Below, piece by piece: positions 33,264 through 45,779 of a stretch of 64,000 nucleotides of DNA. This DNA is from Mycoplasma sp. E35C. GTDB lineage: Bacteria; Bacillota_I; Bacilli_A; Mycoplasmatales; Mycoplasmoidaceae. A program made the translations under genes and the position numbers. Location: contig NZ_CP068418.1 in the NCBI RefSeq assembly GCF_019873825.1, positions 682,001 to 746,000 of the forward strand, read 5' to 3'. The notes beneath the pieces were generated by a model. That model searched no databases, was not told the origin of the DNA, and worked only from the letters and a program-made list of their open reading frames with translations. The stretch's first letter is position 1, and every line of letters starts with the position of its first letter.

Positions 33264-36200
33264 TTAATATTCAGGATCAAAATCAATATCAAAAGTGCTG
33301 TTAAAATCTAAATCACTTAAAGAATCACTACTATCTAATGCTGGTAATCTTAATGTTTGAGCTCCATATAATGAGTCAATTTCATCAAAACTATTAGTTA
33401 ATTCAAAATCATTAATTCTGAAGTTTTCATCCAGATAAGTATTACGGTTTGAATAAATTAAATCATTTGAATTAAAGATGTCGTTATCAATACTTTCTAA
33501 ATCGTCAAAGAAATCTCTTGGTTGGTGATTTGCGAAGTATTCATACTTAGAACGGCTATCAATTAACGGATCATATTGTCTAAAGTTGCCATAATTGTTG
33601 TTATGGTTAGAACTTAATTGACTTCTGTATAGTTCTTCGTAATTGCGCTTAACGTTTGGAACATCAAAACGGTTATCAAATACTGGACGATTTACTTCAT
33701 TGTAGTTGTTACGTTTTTGTTTGTTGTTTGCCAATTCATTAACTCTGTTGTAATCAGATTTAATCTTTCTGATTTGTTGTGAGTAAATTGTTTTTAGATC
33801 ATTAATCTTCTTGTTGTAGAAGCTAATTGCTCTAGCTTTATTAGAATGTTCAGCACGTAATTCGTTGATGTTTTCTTGTGCGTATGAATATTCTTCACGA
33901 CTTAATTTGTTGTATCTTAAATCTTGTTGTAATCTAGAAATTTGGTTGCTAATTAAAGGTAAATCTTTTTGTAATAAACTGATTTCGTTCTTTAATGTAG
34001 ATAAGATGTAGTTGTAGTTCTTAGTAGCTTCTTTTTCAGAATTTTTAAGCACTAATTTAACTTCAGCAACACTTTGTTTAATCTTGTCTTGGTATTCTTC
34101 TGACTTAAATAAGTTCTTAGATGTTAATTTAACATCTTCACAATTAATAATACGGTCTAATAAATCGTATAAATCGTAGTTATTTTCATTAATTAATGAT
34201 AATGAACTATCAAAGTCAAATTCGCTTGTTGAAGCTGTGAATTCGTTAACAAGTTTTTGCTTACGAGTAACTTTTGGTTTAGAAGGATAAATTTCTTCAG
34301 TGATTTCAGAAGTTATTGCAATTTGGTTAGCTTTAACTTCATCTCTAATTTCATTCATTTCTGAACGAAGTTCTTCTCTGATGTTATTGAATGATTCTAA
34401 TTGACGTTGTGATAATTCTTCAAACTTAGCAAAGTATTGTTTGAATAATTCTTCTGAACGTTTTTCTAAGAATTGTTTCAATTCTGTAATGTCCTTCTTG
34501 TATTCTTCGTTAGTTAATGCAATTTGACTAGTTGGTTGTTGAACTGGGGTTTCAACTTGTTGTGAAACTTTAACTTCAGGAGCTTTAACTTCTGGTTTAG
34601 CTTTAATTTCAACTTTAACTTCTTCAACAACTTTAGTTCTTGGTTGTGCATCAGATTTAACGATTAAATCATCAAATTCATTACCATCATCAAGTTGAAT
34701 GAAGTCAGAGTTATCAGTTCTTAAAACAACTTCTTCTTGAGCATCAGCTAATGGTTTAATTACATCTTCAACTTCTTCAATTTCATCAATTGAATGGATC
34801 TTAGTTGATGGTTCAAAATCAGATTTTAATTCTTGGATTGCTCCATCAATTAATTCATCTAATGAATCTTTTGTTTCAGGTAGTTTTGAATCCTTAGTTA
34901 ATTCTAATTCTTCTCTAATTTTGTTAAAGATGTCTTCTTGTTGGATTGGTTCTAGAATTGCTTCTTCTTGTTTAGCTGGCGCTTTAACTTCTGGTAGGCT
35001 AGCAAACTTAAAGTTTAATTCTTCTAATGGTTTTTCAGAATCAAATGAAGGTGTGTAACTGTCTAGAATTGAAGGCGCTTTTTCAACCTTAGGTTGAGTT
35101 TTAGCTTCAAGTCTTAATTGAGCTCTTGGTTCAACTGTTTGTTGTTCAATTGGCTTGATAACATCAGTTTTTTCTTCTTTAACTTCTTCAACTCTAACAA
35201 TTTCTTGTTGTTGCATTGGTTGAATCACATCTTCATGTTTAACTAATTCAACAACATCTTGTTTTGCTTCAAGTTTTGGCTGAACTTCAACGATAGCATT
35301 TAGATCTAGTTTTTGTAAGTAACTTAATTCTTTGTCCTTGAAAGCTTCTTCTTTGCGTTCAAATCCAGATAAAACATAGATATCAGTCTTCTTATTAACT
35401 GATGCTTTATCTAAATTAATTACATCTAAATCATTAATGTTTTTGAAGTTATCAATTTCTTCTTTTTCAGCTTTGAATTTGTTAAATTCTTCTCTTAATT
35501 TAGTTAAGTCTAAATCAGATTTTTCTGATTTATAAACAGCAATTAAGTTTTCAACTTCTCTAGCTGGGTTTAATAATTGAACTGTATCTTGAATTGGTTG
35601 TTCAAGTTTTTCAACAACGATTTCTTGATCAACTCTGTCTTCTGCTTTTTTAACTTCTTTGTGAGTTTCTTCTTTTTGTTTAGCAGTTTCTAGAAGTTTT
35701 TGTTGAGTTTGAGCTAATTGTCTTTCTAACTCTAAAATACGTTGTTTTTGTAATTCTTCTTCGATTAATTTATCTGATTTAGAGATAGAAGCTTTGTCTG
35801 AAATGAAGTTTTGTTTATCATCAAAGTATCCAGTTCATACTCAAACTTTCTTATCGTTGTAATAACCATAAGCTTCATTACCAATAAATTTGTTAAAGAA
35901 TGGTTCTGGTTGTTTTTCTTCGATTTGTTTAACTTCTTGTTTAACAATTTCAGCTTTCTTAGTAACTTCTTTTTTATTAATTTCTTCAATTAATAAATCA
36001 ACTTTATCAGTTTTTGTTTCTTTGTCTGAAATGAAGTTTTGATTTTCATCAAAGTATCCAGCTCATACTCAAACATTGTTTTTGTTATAGAAACCATAAG
36101 CTTCATTACCAATAAATTTGTTAAAGAATGGCTCTTCAATAGTTTGAGGTTGTTCTTCAACTTTGATAATTTCATCAGTTTTTTCAACAAGAGCTTTAGT

Positions 36201-39200
36201 TTCAGGTTGTGGTTGAACTTTTGGTTCAATAAATTCTTGTGGAATTACTTCTAATGCTGTTGATGGTTTATTTTCTTCATAAACTGGACTAACAGCTTTG
36301 AATGGTTCATCTAAAACATTAACATGAACACCTAAAACTGGTTTAGATACTTCATCAATTTTTACAGCTGGTTTTAGAATGTTGTTAATGTCAAATTCAC
36401 TTGTTTCGTTAATTACTGGATTAATGTTAATAACTTTTTCTTTGATCGCTAAATCATCATTTACATTAACATTAATTTTTTGTTGTTCATCAAAGTAAGT
36501 TTGATTTTGTTTTAAAACTGCTAAATCATCATTTTTTACGAAGTTTTCAGCAACTTTAACGTTTAAATCAGGAACAATATTTTGTTCTACAACTGGTTGA
36601 ACAATTTCTTGTGCAATTGGTTGAACGATTTGATCATTAATAGGTTGAACAACTTCAACTTTTTTAAATAAATCAAATTTAGATTCACTACCAATTTCAC
36701 TTGAAACATTGATTTGAATTGGTTGATCTTGAGTTTCAGCTGAAACTACATCAACTTTAGTTGAAACTTCTTCAGTTAAATGAGTTATCTTATCAAACTT
36801 AGCAACTGGTTCAACTTGTGGTTGGATCACTTCTTGTTGAACAACTTGAGGTTGGATAACTTGTGGTTGAATTACTTCAGCTTGAATTACTTGAGGTTGA
36901 ACAACTTGTGGTTGAACATTAACAACTGGAGTTTCTAATTGTGATTTATCAAAGCTAATGTTATTGCTAATTTGAATTTGTTCATTAATTTTTGGTTCAT
37001 CAAATTCAATAGCTTGAACTTTTTTATTAGCTTCAAAGATGTTTTTAGCTGATTCTGGAACAAATCCATTAGTATCAACATTGATTTGATCATCAGTTGA
37101 TTCAAATTCTGCTACTTCTGGATTTCAAGGAACTAATTCGTTAGATTTTGGAGCTTCTTCTAAGTAGTTAGGTAATGTTGCTTGAGGCTTAATATCAACT
37201 TGAATTGCATCGTTATTTAATAATACTTCATCAGCTTGAACTTTGATTGGTGTATTAATATCAACTTTTGGTAAATCAAAACTTTCTTCCTTGAATGAAG
37301 GAACGATTTTAATTTCATCAGTTTTGATTGTTGGTAATGTTGCTTGTTCTGCTACTTTTGTAGGTTCTAATAAAGCAGAAATTCTTGCAGCACCAGTTTC
37401 AGATCCATCTTCTAATTCTGAAGGCTTAACATCTTGAACAATTTCTTCAACAATTGCTTCTAAATCAGTAACTACTAATGAAGCTTTTGGAAGTTCTTCA
37501 GATACTTCTGTTGGTTTTGTTTCAAAAATATTTTGTGATTGTTCTGGTTGTTTTTGTAATTCAGATTTATGAACTAAATTACCGTCAAAATCAAAGAAGT
37601 TACCTTCTTGATCGAAGTGTCCAGTTCAAATTCATTCACCAGTTTCATCAAAGTAACCAAAATCAATGTTACCAATAAATGATTCTGGATTGAATGTAGT
37701 TTGAGTTTGTTGAGTGATTACATCAGTTTTAACTGTTTGAACTGTTTGTGTTGCTAATGCGATTGTGTCATCAACAATTGGTTTTTCGCTAACAACTGGT
37801 TGAACAATTTCTTCTTGTGTTTGTTGTTCTTCAACTTTTGGTTCAACAGTTTCTGTAGCTTTGGTTTCTTCTTGTTCAGTAACAAGACGAACATCATCAG
37901 TTGCAGTTGTTTGAACAGCAACTTCTTCAGCAACAACTTGTTGGTCTTCGACAACTGTTTTGTCTTCTTCAACTGGTTGTTCAACTTGAGTTTCAACAGT
38001 TGTTTTGTCTTCTTCAACAGCTTCTGGTTGTTGTTCTGGCTGAGCTTCAATTGCTTGTTGTTCTTCAGCAACTGTTTTCTCTTCTTCAACTGGTTGTTCA
38101 GTTTGTTCAACTTGAGCTTCAACTGTTGTTTTGTCTTCTTCAACAACTTCTGGTTGTTGTTCTGATCCAACTTCAACAACTTGTTGTTCTTCAACAACTG
38201 TTTTGTCTTCTTCAGCTGGTTGTTCAACTTGAGTTTCAACAGTTGTTTTGTCTTCTTCAACAACTTCTGGTTGTTGTTCTGGTTGAGCTTCAATTGCTTG
38301 TTGTTCTTCAACAGTTGTTTTGTCTTCTTCAACAACTTCTGGTTGAGCATCTTGCTCTTGTGCTGAAACTCGTTCTTCAGAAGCAACTGGTTGTTCTTGA
38401 TCTGATAAACCTTTTTCTAGTGATTCAAGGTCACCATCTTGTGGGATGAATTCATTATTTTCATCAAAGAATCCAGTTCAAATTCATTGTTGATTTTCGT
38501 CGTAGTATCCATAACCTTCGACACCAACATATTGTTCTCAAACAGGTCTTCCGCCTTCGCTTTGATATGGAATAAATTGTTGATTTTCATCAAAGTGTCC
38601 ATCTCAAATTCAGTTATTATTTTCGTCGTAGTGACCATAACCTTCAACACCGATGTATTGTTCTCAGTTAAATTCAGTTTGAGCAATAGCATTTTGTTCA
38701 GAAGCAACTGGTTGTTCTTCTTGTGCTTGAGCTTCTTCTGGTTGAGTTGGTTGTTCAGATTCAACTTCTTGTTCAGATTGAGCTTGAACTTCTTCTGGTT
38801 GTGAAACTTCTTGTTGTTCTTCTTCAACAATTTCATCAGCTTGTTGTTCTGCTTCAGCTTCAACTTCTTCAGCTTGTTCTTGTTCAAGTTCAACTTCTTG
38901 TTGTTCTTCTTGAACTTCTTCAACAATTTCTTCTGGTTGTTCTTCTACAACTTCTTGTTCAACTTCTTCTTGTGCAGCTTGTTCTTCAACTTGTTCTACA
39001 TCATCGTTAAGGATGAAGTTGTTTTCTTCGTCAAAGTAACCAGCTCAAACTCATTCACCAGCTTCGTCGTAGTATCCGTATCCTTCAACACCGACATATT
39101 GTTCTCATGAGCCAGCTTCTTGTTCTTCATAAAGAACGAATTGGTTATTGTCATCAAAGTAACCTGCTCAAACTCATTCTTCATTTTCATCGTAGTATCC

Positions 39201-40037
39201 ATAACCTTCAACTCCGATGTAATCTTCTCAATTGATCGCTTCAACTTGAGCTTCTTCTTGAACTTCTTCAACAGCTTCTTGTTGTTCTGCTTGTAATTCT
39301 TCTTCTGGTTGAACTTCTTCTTCAACAATTTCTTGTTCTTCTTGTTGTTCAACTTCTTCTGGTTGAGCTGAAACTTCTTCAACAACTTCTTCTACTTGTT
39401 CTTGTTCAACTTCTTCTGGTTGTTCTTGTTCAACAGCAGCTTCTTGTTCAACTTGTGGCTCTTGTTGTTCAGAAATAGTTTCTTCTTGTTCTGCTTCTAC
39501 TTGGATTTCTTCTTCTTGAGGTTGTTCTTCGTATTGTTCTTCTTCTACAACCTCTGCTTCATTAGGAATGAATTCGTTATTATCATCAAAATAACCAGCC
39601 CAAACTCATTCTTCGTTTTCATCGTAGTATCCATAACCTTCAACCCCGATGAATTGTTCTCAATATTCACCTTCTTCTTCTGGTTGTTCTACTTCTTCTT
39701 GTTCTACGAAATAATTAGCAAAGAAATCAAAAGGATTACCTTCTGCATCATAAAGGTTAGCTGCATCTAATTCGTAGTTTTCATAAGGCTCAATGAAGAT
39801 CTCATTTTCTGGATCGTATGCAATGTAGTAAGCATTATTATCAGCATCAAAAGCTACTTGAATTGAACCATCTTCTGGCAATTGTCCACTTTCATATGCT
39901 AATGCTGCAGGAACTACATCTTCAGCGCCATCATAAAGATTTCCGAAGATGGCTTCTGATTCTTCTTCGTTAATCTCTTCTTCTTCTACAAAGGCCTTTG
40001 CTGCTTTTTTATTTTTCTTATTGTCTTTTTTAGCCAC
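33264..40037 (-). CDS. Giant EAGR-box cytoskeletal protein (HMW1/P200-like)
   Basis: A single 2257-codon frame when TGA is Trp, with GTG start at 40035-40037 preceded by AGGA. Eight EAGR boxes (pattern WEQYIGVEGYGYYDENEEWVW) begin near residues 126, 270, 311, 458, 500, 785, 1304 and 1380. Between them lie E/Q/V-rich acidic spacers and a tandem repeat region (about 560-700). The C-terminal third has coiled-coil segments near 1850-1900 and 2000-2110 and an acidic Asp/Ser/Phe-rich end. EAGR boxes define terminal-organelle proteins HMW1, HMW3 and P200. By size and box number it is most like P200 or an expanded HMW1. No transmembrane segment. Codons in the spacers are biased to GAA/CAA. Confidence 0.9.
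37938..38351 (-). repeat. Tandem 117/126-bp coding repeats in the EAGR protein
   Basis: Three full units beginning at 37938, 38055 and 38181 and a partial one at 38298. They encode 39-42-residue repeats with the core EEDKTTVETQVEQPVEEDKT. The second unit has nine extra bases. Recombination between units could change protein length. Confidence 0.85.
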
Positions 40038-40075
40038 TTTATATTCCTAACTGTGTAAGCAAAACATTTTATATT

Positions 40076-40081
40076 ATTATA
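40076..40081 (-). promoter_or_regulatory. -10 box of the EAGR-protein gene
   Basis: TATAAT on the minus strand, 39 bp upstream of the GTG start, in the 105-bp gap after the MFS gene. Confidence 0.5.
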
Positions 40082-40142
40082 ATTTACTTTAAAAAATCCA
40101 TATTCTTAATTTTCACCATTAAATTAACCTTTAAATATGTAT

Positions 40143-41513
40143 TTAAAGGCGTTTGATTTGAAAAATGGGTTTGATCTTGTATTCATTATCGATATAACTA
40201 TTAAAAAAGTATAGGATTAACCCAATTACAAGCAGAGCTATTAATATATAAGAAATCACTGTATTAGAACGAATAAAACTTAATTGGATATTATTTTTAA
40301 TGAATCCTGTGAAGAAATTACCAGATGTAATTGAGATTGAAGCTGTGGTTTGATAAACCCCTAAAGGGGTAATTTTATTGGTTTTAAAGCCGTAGGATAA
40401 GGCGTGAGCAATCAATAAGTTATATAAAACCCCGTATCCAAAACCAGATAATCCTTGGATCGCTAAATAAACATACCCCTTAGCATTTTGTTCTAATTGG
40501 TCTGAATTAAGCAATAAGATCATTGATCCGTTGTATAAGATAAAGAAAATGCCACCTAATAGTGCAACTAATCATTTATCAAAGTATTTGACACCAACTA
40601 ATCCCATTAAAACTCCACCTAGTAGTTGGGTGACACTAAATATGACAGATAAATACCCTTCATAAGGAGCGCTAACTTCTTTACCTACAAGTTGTTGTAA
40701 TGTTAGTTGAGCTACTCCATCTGAAATGGCAAATCTAGTGAAGCTAATTAATCCACCAAATAAGATAACTATTACAAATGCATAAATCATCTTAAAAGAT
40801 TTGTTAATTATTTGTTTTGGATTTTCTTTTTTTAAACCAACAAATGCTGGATTTTCCCGTAAAAATCATCAAAAAATTAAATTGATTAAGATAAAAAATA
40901 AACCAACAACCCACAAGTATTTTGTGATGTTTACATCCACTGTTTTTTCTGGTGTAATTGACAGCGAACGAATGAATGATTGCATTGGTGAAGCAATGAA
41001 GTCAGCTAGCAATGGTGGAATTGATAGTATTGAAATTGCCAAAAACGGTTTTTCTTTAGCATGTTGTTCATTAAATCATAAAGAAAATGAGCCAATACAC
41101 GATGCGCCAATACCTACACCGATTACTTGAACTAAATTTGTCTCAAAACTTGGTTTGATAATAACTGGAATAAACGTTATTAATTGCAATAAAATTGCTA
41201 ATAAAACAACTTTCTTTCTTGACTTGAATTTTATACCTAAATAATCGAATAAAATTCTTGCAAAGATTCCGACAAAACCATACAAACTTAACGGTAAAAA
41301 CAGCAATTTTGGATCAGCCATTAAGTCATTATGTAGCGATCCACGATAGCTTCTAACAAGGAAGATTGGAATTCAAAAAAGTGTGTAAAAAATGAAGAGT
41401 TTTTTATAGCCTTTATTTTCAAACTTTACTTTTCAAAAGAAAATGATGCTAATAACAATACACACTGCTAACAGTGATCCGTTAATAATTAGCGAATTTA
41501 AGGTTTTATTCAT
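40143..41513 (-). CDS. MFS-type transporter
   Basis: A 456-aa membrane protein with about 12 helices in two halves separated by a cytosolic loop ([19 protein letters not shown]). The first half carries [20 protein letters not shown], similar to the MFS loop 2-3 motif GxxxDRxGRR. Four TGA(Trp) codons fragment it in standard code. The ATG lies inside the lepA stop region (8-bp overlap), so it is co-expressed with lepA. Substrate unknown. Confidence 0.85.
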
Positions 41514-43305
41514 CATCTTGTAATAATTTTGAGAATGTTTCTTGTGGAATCTGAACAGAACCAATAGCTTTAAGGCGTTTTTTACCTTCTTTTTGTTGTT
41601 CTAATAATTTCTTCTTACGAGAAACGTCACCACCATAACATTTTGCTAATACGTTTTTACGCATTGCTTTAATCGTTTCACGTGAAATAATTTTTGAACC
41701 AACAGCAGCTTGAATTGGAATTTCAAATAAGTGTCTTGGTATTAAAGTTTTTAGTTTTTCTACGATTTTTTTCGCTTTTTGATAAACAAATTGCGTATGA
41801 CTAATGAATGATAAAGCATCAACTTTTTGTGCGTTTAATAAGATGTCAACTTTAACTAATGATGACTCACGATAACCAATTAATTCATAGTCTAATGAAG
41901 CATAACCTTTGGTTACTGATTTCAATTTATCAAAGAATGAATAAATGATTTCAGCTAACGGAATTTCATATACCAAGATTTTTCTTGAAATATCAACTTC
42001 TCTTAATTCTTGGTATTCACCTCTGAAGTTTTGACATAACTCCATAATTGAACCAATAAATTCATCAGGAGTTGAAATCGTTAATTTAACATAAGGTTCT
42101 AACATCGCCTTGATCTTATTACGTTCAGGCATTTTAGCAGGGTTATCTACCTTAATAACTTCACCATTAGTTAAATGACATTCATACATTACTGATGGAG
42201 CTAATAAAATTAATGGAATATTATATTCTCTAACAATCCGTTCTCTTATTACATCCATATGTAATAAACCTAAAAATCCACAACGAATACCAAAACCTAA
42301 GGCATTTGATGTTTCGTATTCATATTCTAATGCTGCATCGGTTAAAACGATTTTTTCCATTGCAACTTTTAGGTTTTGATAATCAGAAGTATCTACTGGA
42401 TATAATCCAGCATATACCATCGGCATAATCTTGCGATAACCAGGTAAAGGTGTATCACAAGGATTATTTGCATTAGTAATGGTATCACCAACATGAATAT
42501 CACGGATTGTTTTGATTGAAGCTGCTACATATCCTACTTCACCAGCTTCTAAAAAATCCTTTTTTTGCATGTTTGGATTTTTAATCCCAACTTCTGTAAC
42601 AATGTATTTAACCTTGTTTGCCATAAACAAGATTTCATCACCAACTTTTAGTTGTCCATCAAAAACACGAATAAAACACACAACTCCTTTGTGTGGATCG
42701 TAATAACTATCAAATATCAATGCCTTTAATGGATCGTTGTTTTCTGCTTTTTTAGGAGCTGGAATCTTCTTAATAATGGCTTGAAGAACATCTTCAACAT
42801 TTAATCCAGTTTTAGCAGAAATCAACGGAGCATCTGAACAATCAATACCGATTGTGGTTTCAATATCTTTTTTAACTTTATCAACATCAGCCGAAGGTAA
42901 ATCAACTTTGTTGATAACAGGAATGATTTCTAGGTTGTTTTCTAAAGCTAAATAAACATTTGATAAAGTCTGAGCCTGAACCCCTTGGGTGGCATCAACA
43001 ACTAATAAAGCACCTTCACATGCAGCCAAACTTCTAGATACTTCATAAGTAAAGTCAATATGTCCAGGAGTATCAATTAAATGGAAAGTGTAATCTTGGT
43101 TATTTCTTTGGAATTTTAATTGGACAGCATTCAATTTAATCGTAATTCCTCGTTCTCTCTCAAGTTCCATACTATCTAAAAGTTGATCTTTCATCTCTCT
43201 TTTAGAAACAGTATCAGTAATCTCGATCAATCTATCTGAAAGTGTAGATTTACCGTGATCAATATGAGCAATTATGCTGAAATTACGTATATTTTTCTTG
43301 TCCAT
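41506..43305 (-). CDS. lepA: Elongation factor 4 (LepA)
   Basis: A 599-aa ribosome-associated GTPase. G1 is [13 protein letters not shown] (residues 13-25), DTPGHIDF and NKVDLPSAD follow, and the LepA-specific C-terminal domain [18 protein letters not shown] is present. Length is normal. First gene of an operon with the MFS transporter. Confidence 0.98.
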   Translation of the reverse strand: MDKKNIRNFSIIAHIDHGKSTLSDRLIEITDTVSKREMKDQLLDSMELERERGITIKLNAVQLKFQRNNQDYTFHLIDTPGHIDFTYEVSRSLAACEGALLVVDATQGVQAQTLSNVYLALENNLEIIPVINKVDLPSADVDKVKKDIETTIGIDCSDAPLISAKTGLNVEDVLQAIIKKIPAPKKAENNDPLKALIFDSYYDPHKGVVCFIRVFDGQLKVGDEILFMANKVKYIVTEVGIKNPNMQKKDFLEAGEVGYVAASIKTIRDIHVGDTITNANNPCDTPLPGYRKIMPMVYAGLYPVDTSDYQNLKVAMEKIVLTDAALEYEYETSNALGFGIRCGFLGLLHMDVIRERIVREYNIPLILLAPSVMYECHLTNGEVIKVDNPAKMPERNKIKAMLEPYVKLTISTPDEFIGSIMELCQNFRGEYQELREVDISRKILVYEIPLAEIIYSFFDKLKSVTKGYASLDYELIGYRESSLVKVDILLNAQKVDALSFISHTQFVYQKAKKIVEKLKTLIPRHLFEIPIQAAVGSKIISRETIKAMRKNVLAKCYGGDVSRKKKLLEQQKEGKKRLKAIGSVQIPQETFSKLLQDDE

Positions 43306-44026
43306 GAATTAACTAACTAATTTTATTATTCTATAAGCTGGAATTCAACATTTTTATAAACTTTATATGTGTTATTTTTTATAAACTTTTTTGAATTAAA
43401 AAAATTACTAATTATTTAATCAATAAATTAATGCTTAATTTTTTAATGTTTTTGAAGCAAAATTAACTGCAAAAAAAGATTGTTATAGACATTAAAATTT
43501 ATATTTAAAATTAACTATTACTACTTAAAAAAATGTTATTTTTACCGTGTTTTTTTAATTTTTTTAGAAATAAATAATTAAATAATTTCATTAAAAGATT
43601 CTATAAAAAGAATTTATAAATTAGCTTTAATTTCTTTTATTTATTTTGATTTATTAAATGTTTTTTTAAATAAATTAAAAACTAATTATTTTTTTAACAA
43701 CTATTTATATCTAAGAGTAAATATTTGTTTTTTATTAAAAATTTAAATTTTAATCTTTTTAAATGAATTTATTTTGAAATAAAAACTCAAAAACAGCTAA
43801 TCTAAATTTCCAAGTTATTTTTCAAATAAACTAATACAAAAATAGATTTAGTTAAATTACTAAATATACTTAGAAACTGGTTAAGAAAAATATTGAATTT
43901 AGTATTCAATAAATTTAACAAAATCTTTGTAGTAAAATGTTTAATTTAATTAAAAAAATGAACTATAAAAAATATTAAAATCAGTTATCAACAAAATAAA
44001 AAATATGCTATTTTTACCGTATATTT
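43306..44026. other. 720-bp non-coding region with two copies of the dispersed element
   Basis: Very AT-rich DNA between lepA and the first membrane paralogue. No open frame is supported. It holds copies 3 and 4 of the ACGGTAAAAAT element (minus orientation) and a short inverted repeat (ATTGAAT ... ATTCAAT near 43900). The lepA promoter should lie near 43330-43400. Confidence 0.55.
43528..43562 (-). repeat. Dispersed ACGGTAAAAAT element, copy 3
   Basis: On the minus strand: A-run, CACGGTAAAAATAACAT, T-run. About 470 bp from copy 4, same orientation. Confidence 0.55.
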
Positions 44027-44036
44027 TTAATTTTTA
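43998..44036 (-). repeat. Dispersed ACGGTAAAAAT element, copy 4
   Basis: On the minus strand: ATTAAAAATATACGGTAAAA followed by ATAGCAT and a T-run. It begins at the stop codon of the gene ending at 44027, so its left part overlaps the last codons. Confidence 0.55.
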
Positions 44037-44812
44037 TCTAAATCAAAGCGAATAAATTTAATTGTATTTTTAGCTAATTTTTGATCTAAATATTTTAGAT
44101 AATATTTTTGAGAAATCTTCTTAGCACTAAACCAAATTATGAAATAAGAAGAAGGTAAATAAACAAACAAATTAAAACTAAAAATTAGTCATGCAATTTG
44201 TGGATAGTCCTTAATATTTGTTGCTTGCTTATAAACTGAATACACTTGATTTTCATGAGTATTAAAAACAAACGGAATGCTTATTGAATAAATTGTATAA
44301 ATGAAAGGATAAATGTATCCTGGAATTAAATAATCATGATATTTCTTTAAATTGATATTAGGTTCATATACGAACTTTATAAAACCACAAATAATAAATA
44401 TTATTGGATTAAAGAAGTGAATGTATAAGTCTTTAAACATCTCGAAAGGAGTATCATTAACTTGATAACCTAATTTCATTGGACTTAATACAAAATTATA
44501 GCCAATAAAGGTGAATAAAATATAAACTGTTGTTGCTATTAAGAATTTGTCATTTTTCATAAAGCTATGTTTAGGAAAAAAGACAAAGAATATAGAAAAT
44601 ATAAAAAGCAAAACATTACTTTGGTTAGTAAACTTATCAAGTCTAGTAAAGGCTTGACCTTTTTCCATTAAAGATTTGATGATAGCATAAATTATTAAAG
44701 CAAAACCAATGGCGTTAATAATAAGAACATAAAAGAATATTCTTTGAGCCTTGGTTAGCTTATTTTTATATCAATTAATAAATCCTTGTTTGTTATTATT
44801 TACTAAACCCAT
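44027..44812 (-). CDS. AIG1/Pr6Pr-like membrane protein, paralogue 1
   Basis: A 261-aa protein with six predicted helices. Conserved in all three neighbours are KFTNQSN (residues about 58-64) at the start of a helix, a histidine in HFFNP about 70 residues later, and LIPGYIYPFIY before the fifth helix. A Thr in FTxQSN, an intramembrane His and a late YP motif are the hallmarks of the AIG1/ADTRP/Pr6Pr membrane hydrolase family, so I propose a distant relationship. It may be catalogued as the mycoplasmal family DUF1600 (from memory). Function unproven. Confidence 0.78.
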
Positions 44813-44818
44813 AAATGA

Positions 44819-44868
44819 AAAATAATATTTCTAGTTAATCAAATGATAACTAAAAATATTATTTTTTT
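44819..44868 (-). terminator. Possible terminator of paralogue 2
   Basis: Loose stem AATAATATTT / AAATATTATT with a 23-base loop, just downstream of the paralogue 2 stop on the minus strand. Confidence 0.4.
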
Positions 44869-44884
44869 ATGGTTTGTTCTTTTT

Positions 44885-45667
44885 TTAATTGTTATTAGGT
44901 AATTTAAAAACAATAAACTTAATTGTTTTCTTCTTTAAGCTAACTGGAGTGTTTTTTAGTATGTATTTAGCTGAAATCTTTTTAGCACCAAATCAAATTA
45001 AGAAATAAGTTAATGGGAAGTAGATTGATAACATTAAGATAATAATTGGTCATGCAATCTTTGGATTAGTCTTAGTATTAGTTGCTGATCCATAAACTGA
45101 ATATGGCATTCCATCTTGGTTATGATAAACAAAAGGGATTGATGCTAAATAAATTGCATAAATGATTGGATAAATCATTCCAGGGATTAAGAAACTGTGA
45201 AACTTCTTAATGTTAGGGTTTGGATCTAATACGAACTTAACAAACGCACTGATAATAAACAACACTGGATTAAAGAAATGCACATAGATGTCTTTAAATA
45301 AATGGAAGTTAGTTTTAGTAGCATAACCATCACCCATGAAGTTAAGAATAAAGTTATATCCAACAAATGTGAATAAGATATATGTTGTTGTTGCAATTAA
45401 AAACTTATCATTCTTAATAAAACTATGTTTTGGCATAAAAACATAGAATGTTGAAAAAATTAATAACAACACATTGCTTTGGTTGGTAAATTTATCAATA
45501 TTTAAATAAGCTTCACCATTTTTTAATAAGGAATTAATAATCCCATCAACAACTAAAACAAAACCTAATAAGTTAATTCAAAATACGTAGAAAAATAACT
45601 TTTGTGATTTTTTAAGTTTATTGTATCAGTCAGTTAAACTAAACTTTTTTGAGCTAGATAAATTCAT
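44885..45667 (-). CDS. AIG1/Pr6Pr-like membrane protein, paralogue 2
   Basis: 260 aa, same six-helix layout. It has KFTNQSNVLL, KDIYVHFFNPVLFI, FLIPGMIYPIIYAIY and GAKKISAKY, and is closest in sequence to paralogue 1. The start ATG at 45667 uses TGA(Trp) codons to reach the long hydrophobic N-terminal helix. It lies 72 bp upstream of paralogue 1 in the same direction, suggesting tandem duplication. Confidence 0.78.
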
Positions 45668-45726
45668 AACATTCCTATCCTTAAATATATTAAAAGCAAA
45701 CGTTTATCTTTTATTTGCTTTATTAA

Positions 45727-45760
45727 AAACATATCAACAACTTCATTTGTTGATATGTTT
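45727..45760 (-). terminator. Terminator of paralogue 3
   Basis: Perfect 14-bp stem AAACATATCAACAA and its complement with a six-base loop, followed on the minus strand by five Ts, 20 bp after the stop at 45780. It separates paralogue 3 from paralogue 2 transcription. Confidence 0.88.
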
Positions 45761-45779
45761 ATTTGATTCATCTAATAAA

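Noticed and set aside
37938-38351. Regularly spaced repeats resembling a CRISPR array
   Set aside because: The repeats are contiguous, lie in frame inside a coding sequence, and have no unique spacers; no cas genes nearby.
37754-39770. Several overlapping open frames on both strands rich in Lys/Asn/Leu/Gln or Phe/Leu
   Set aside because: These are other-frame readings of the GAA/CAA-biased spacers of the EAGR-box gene.
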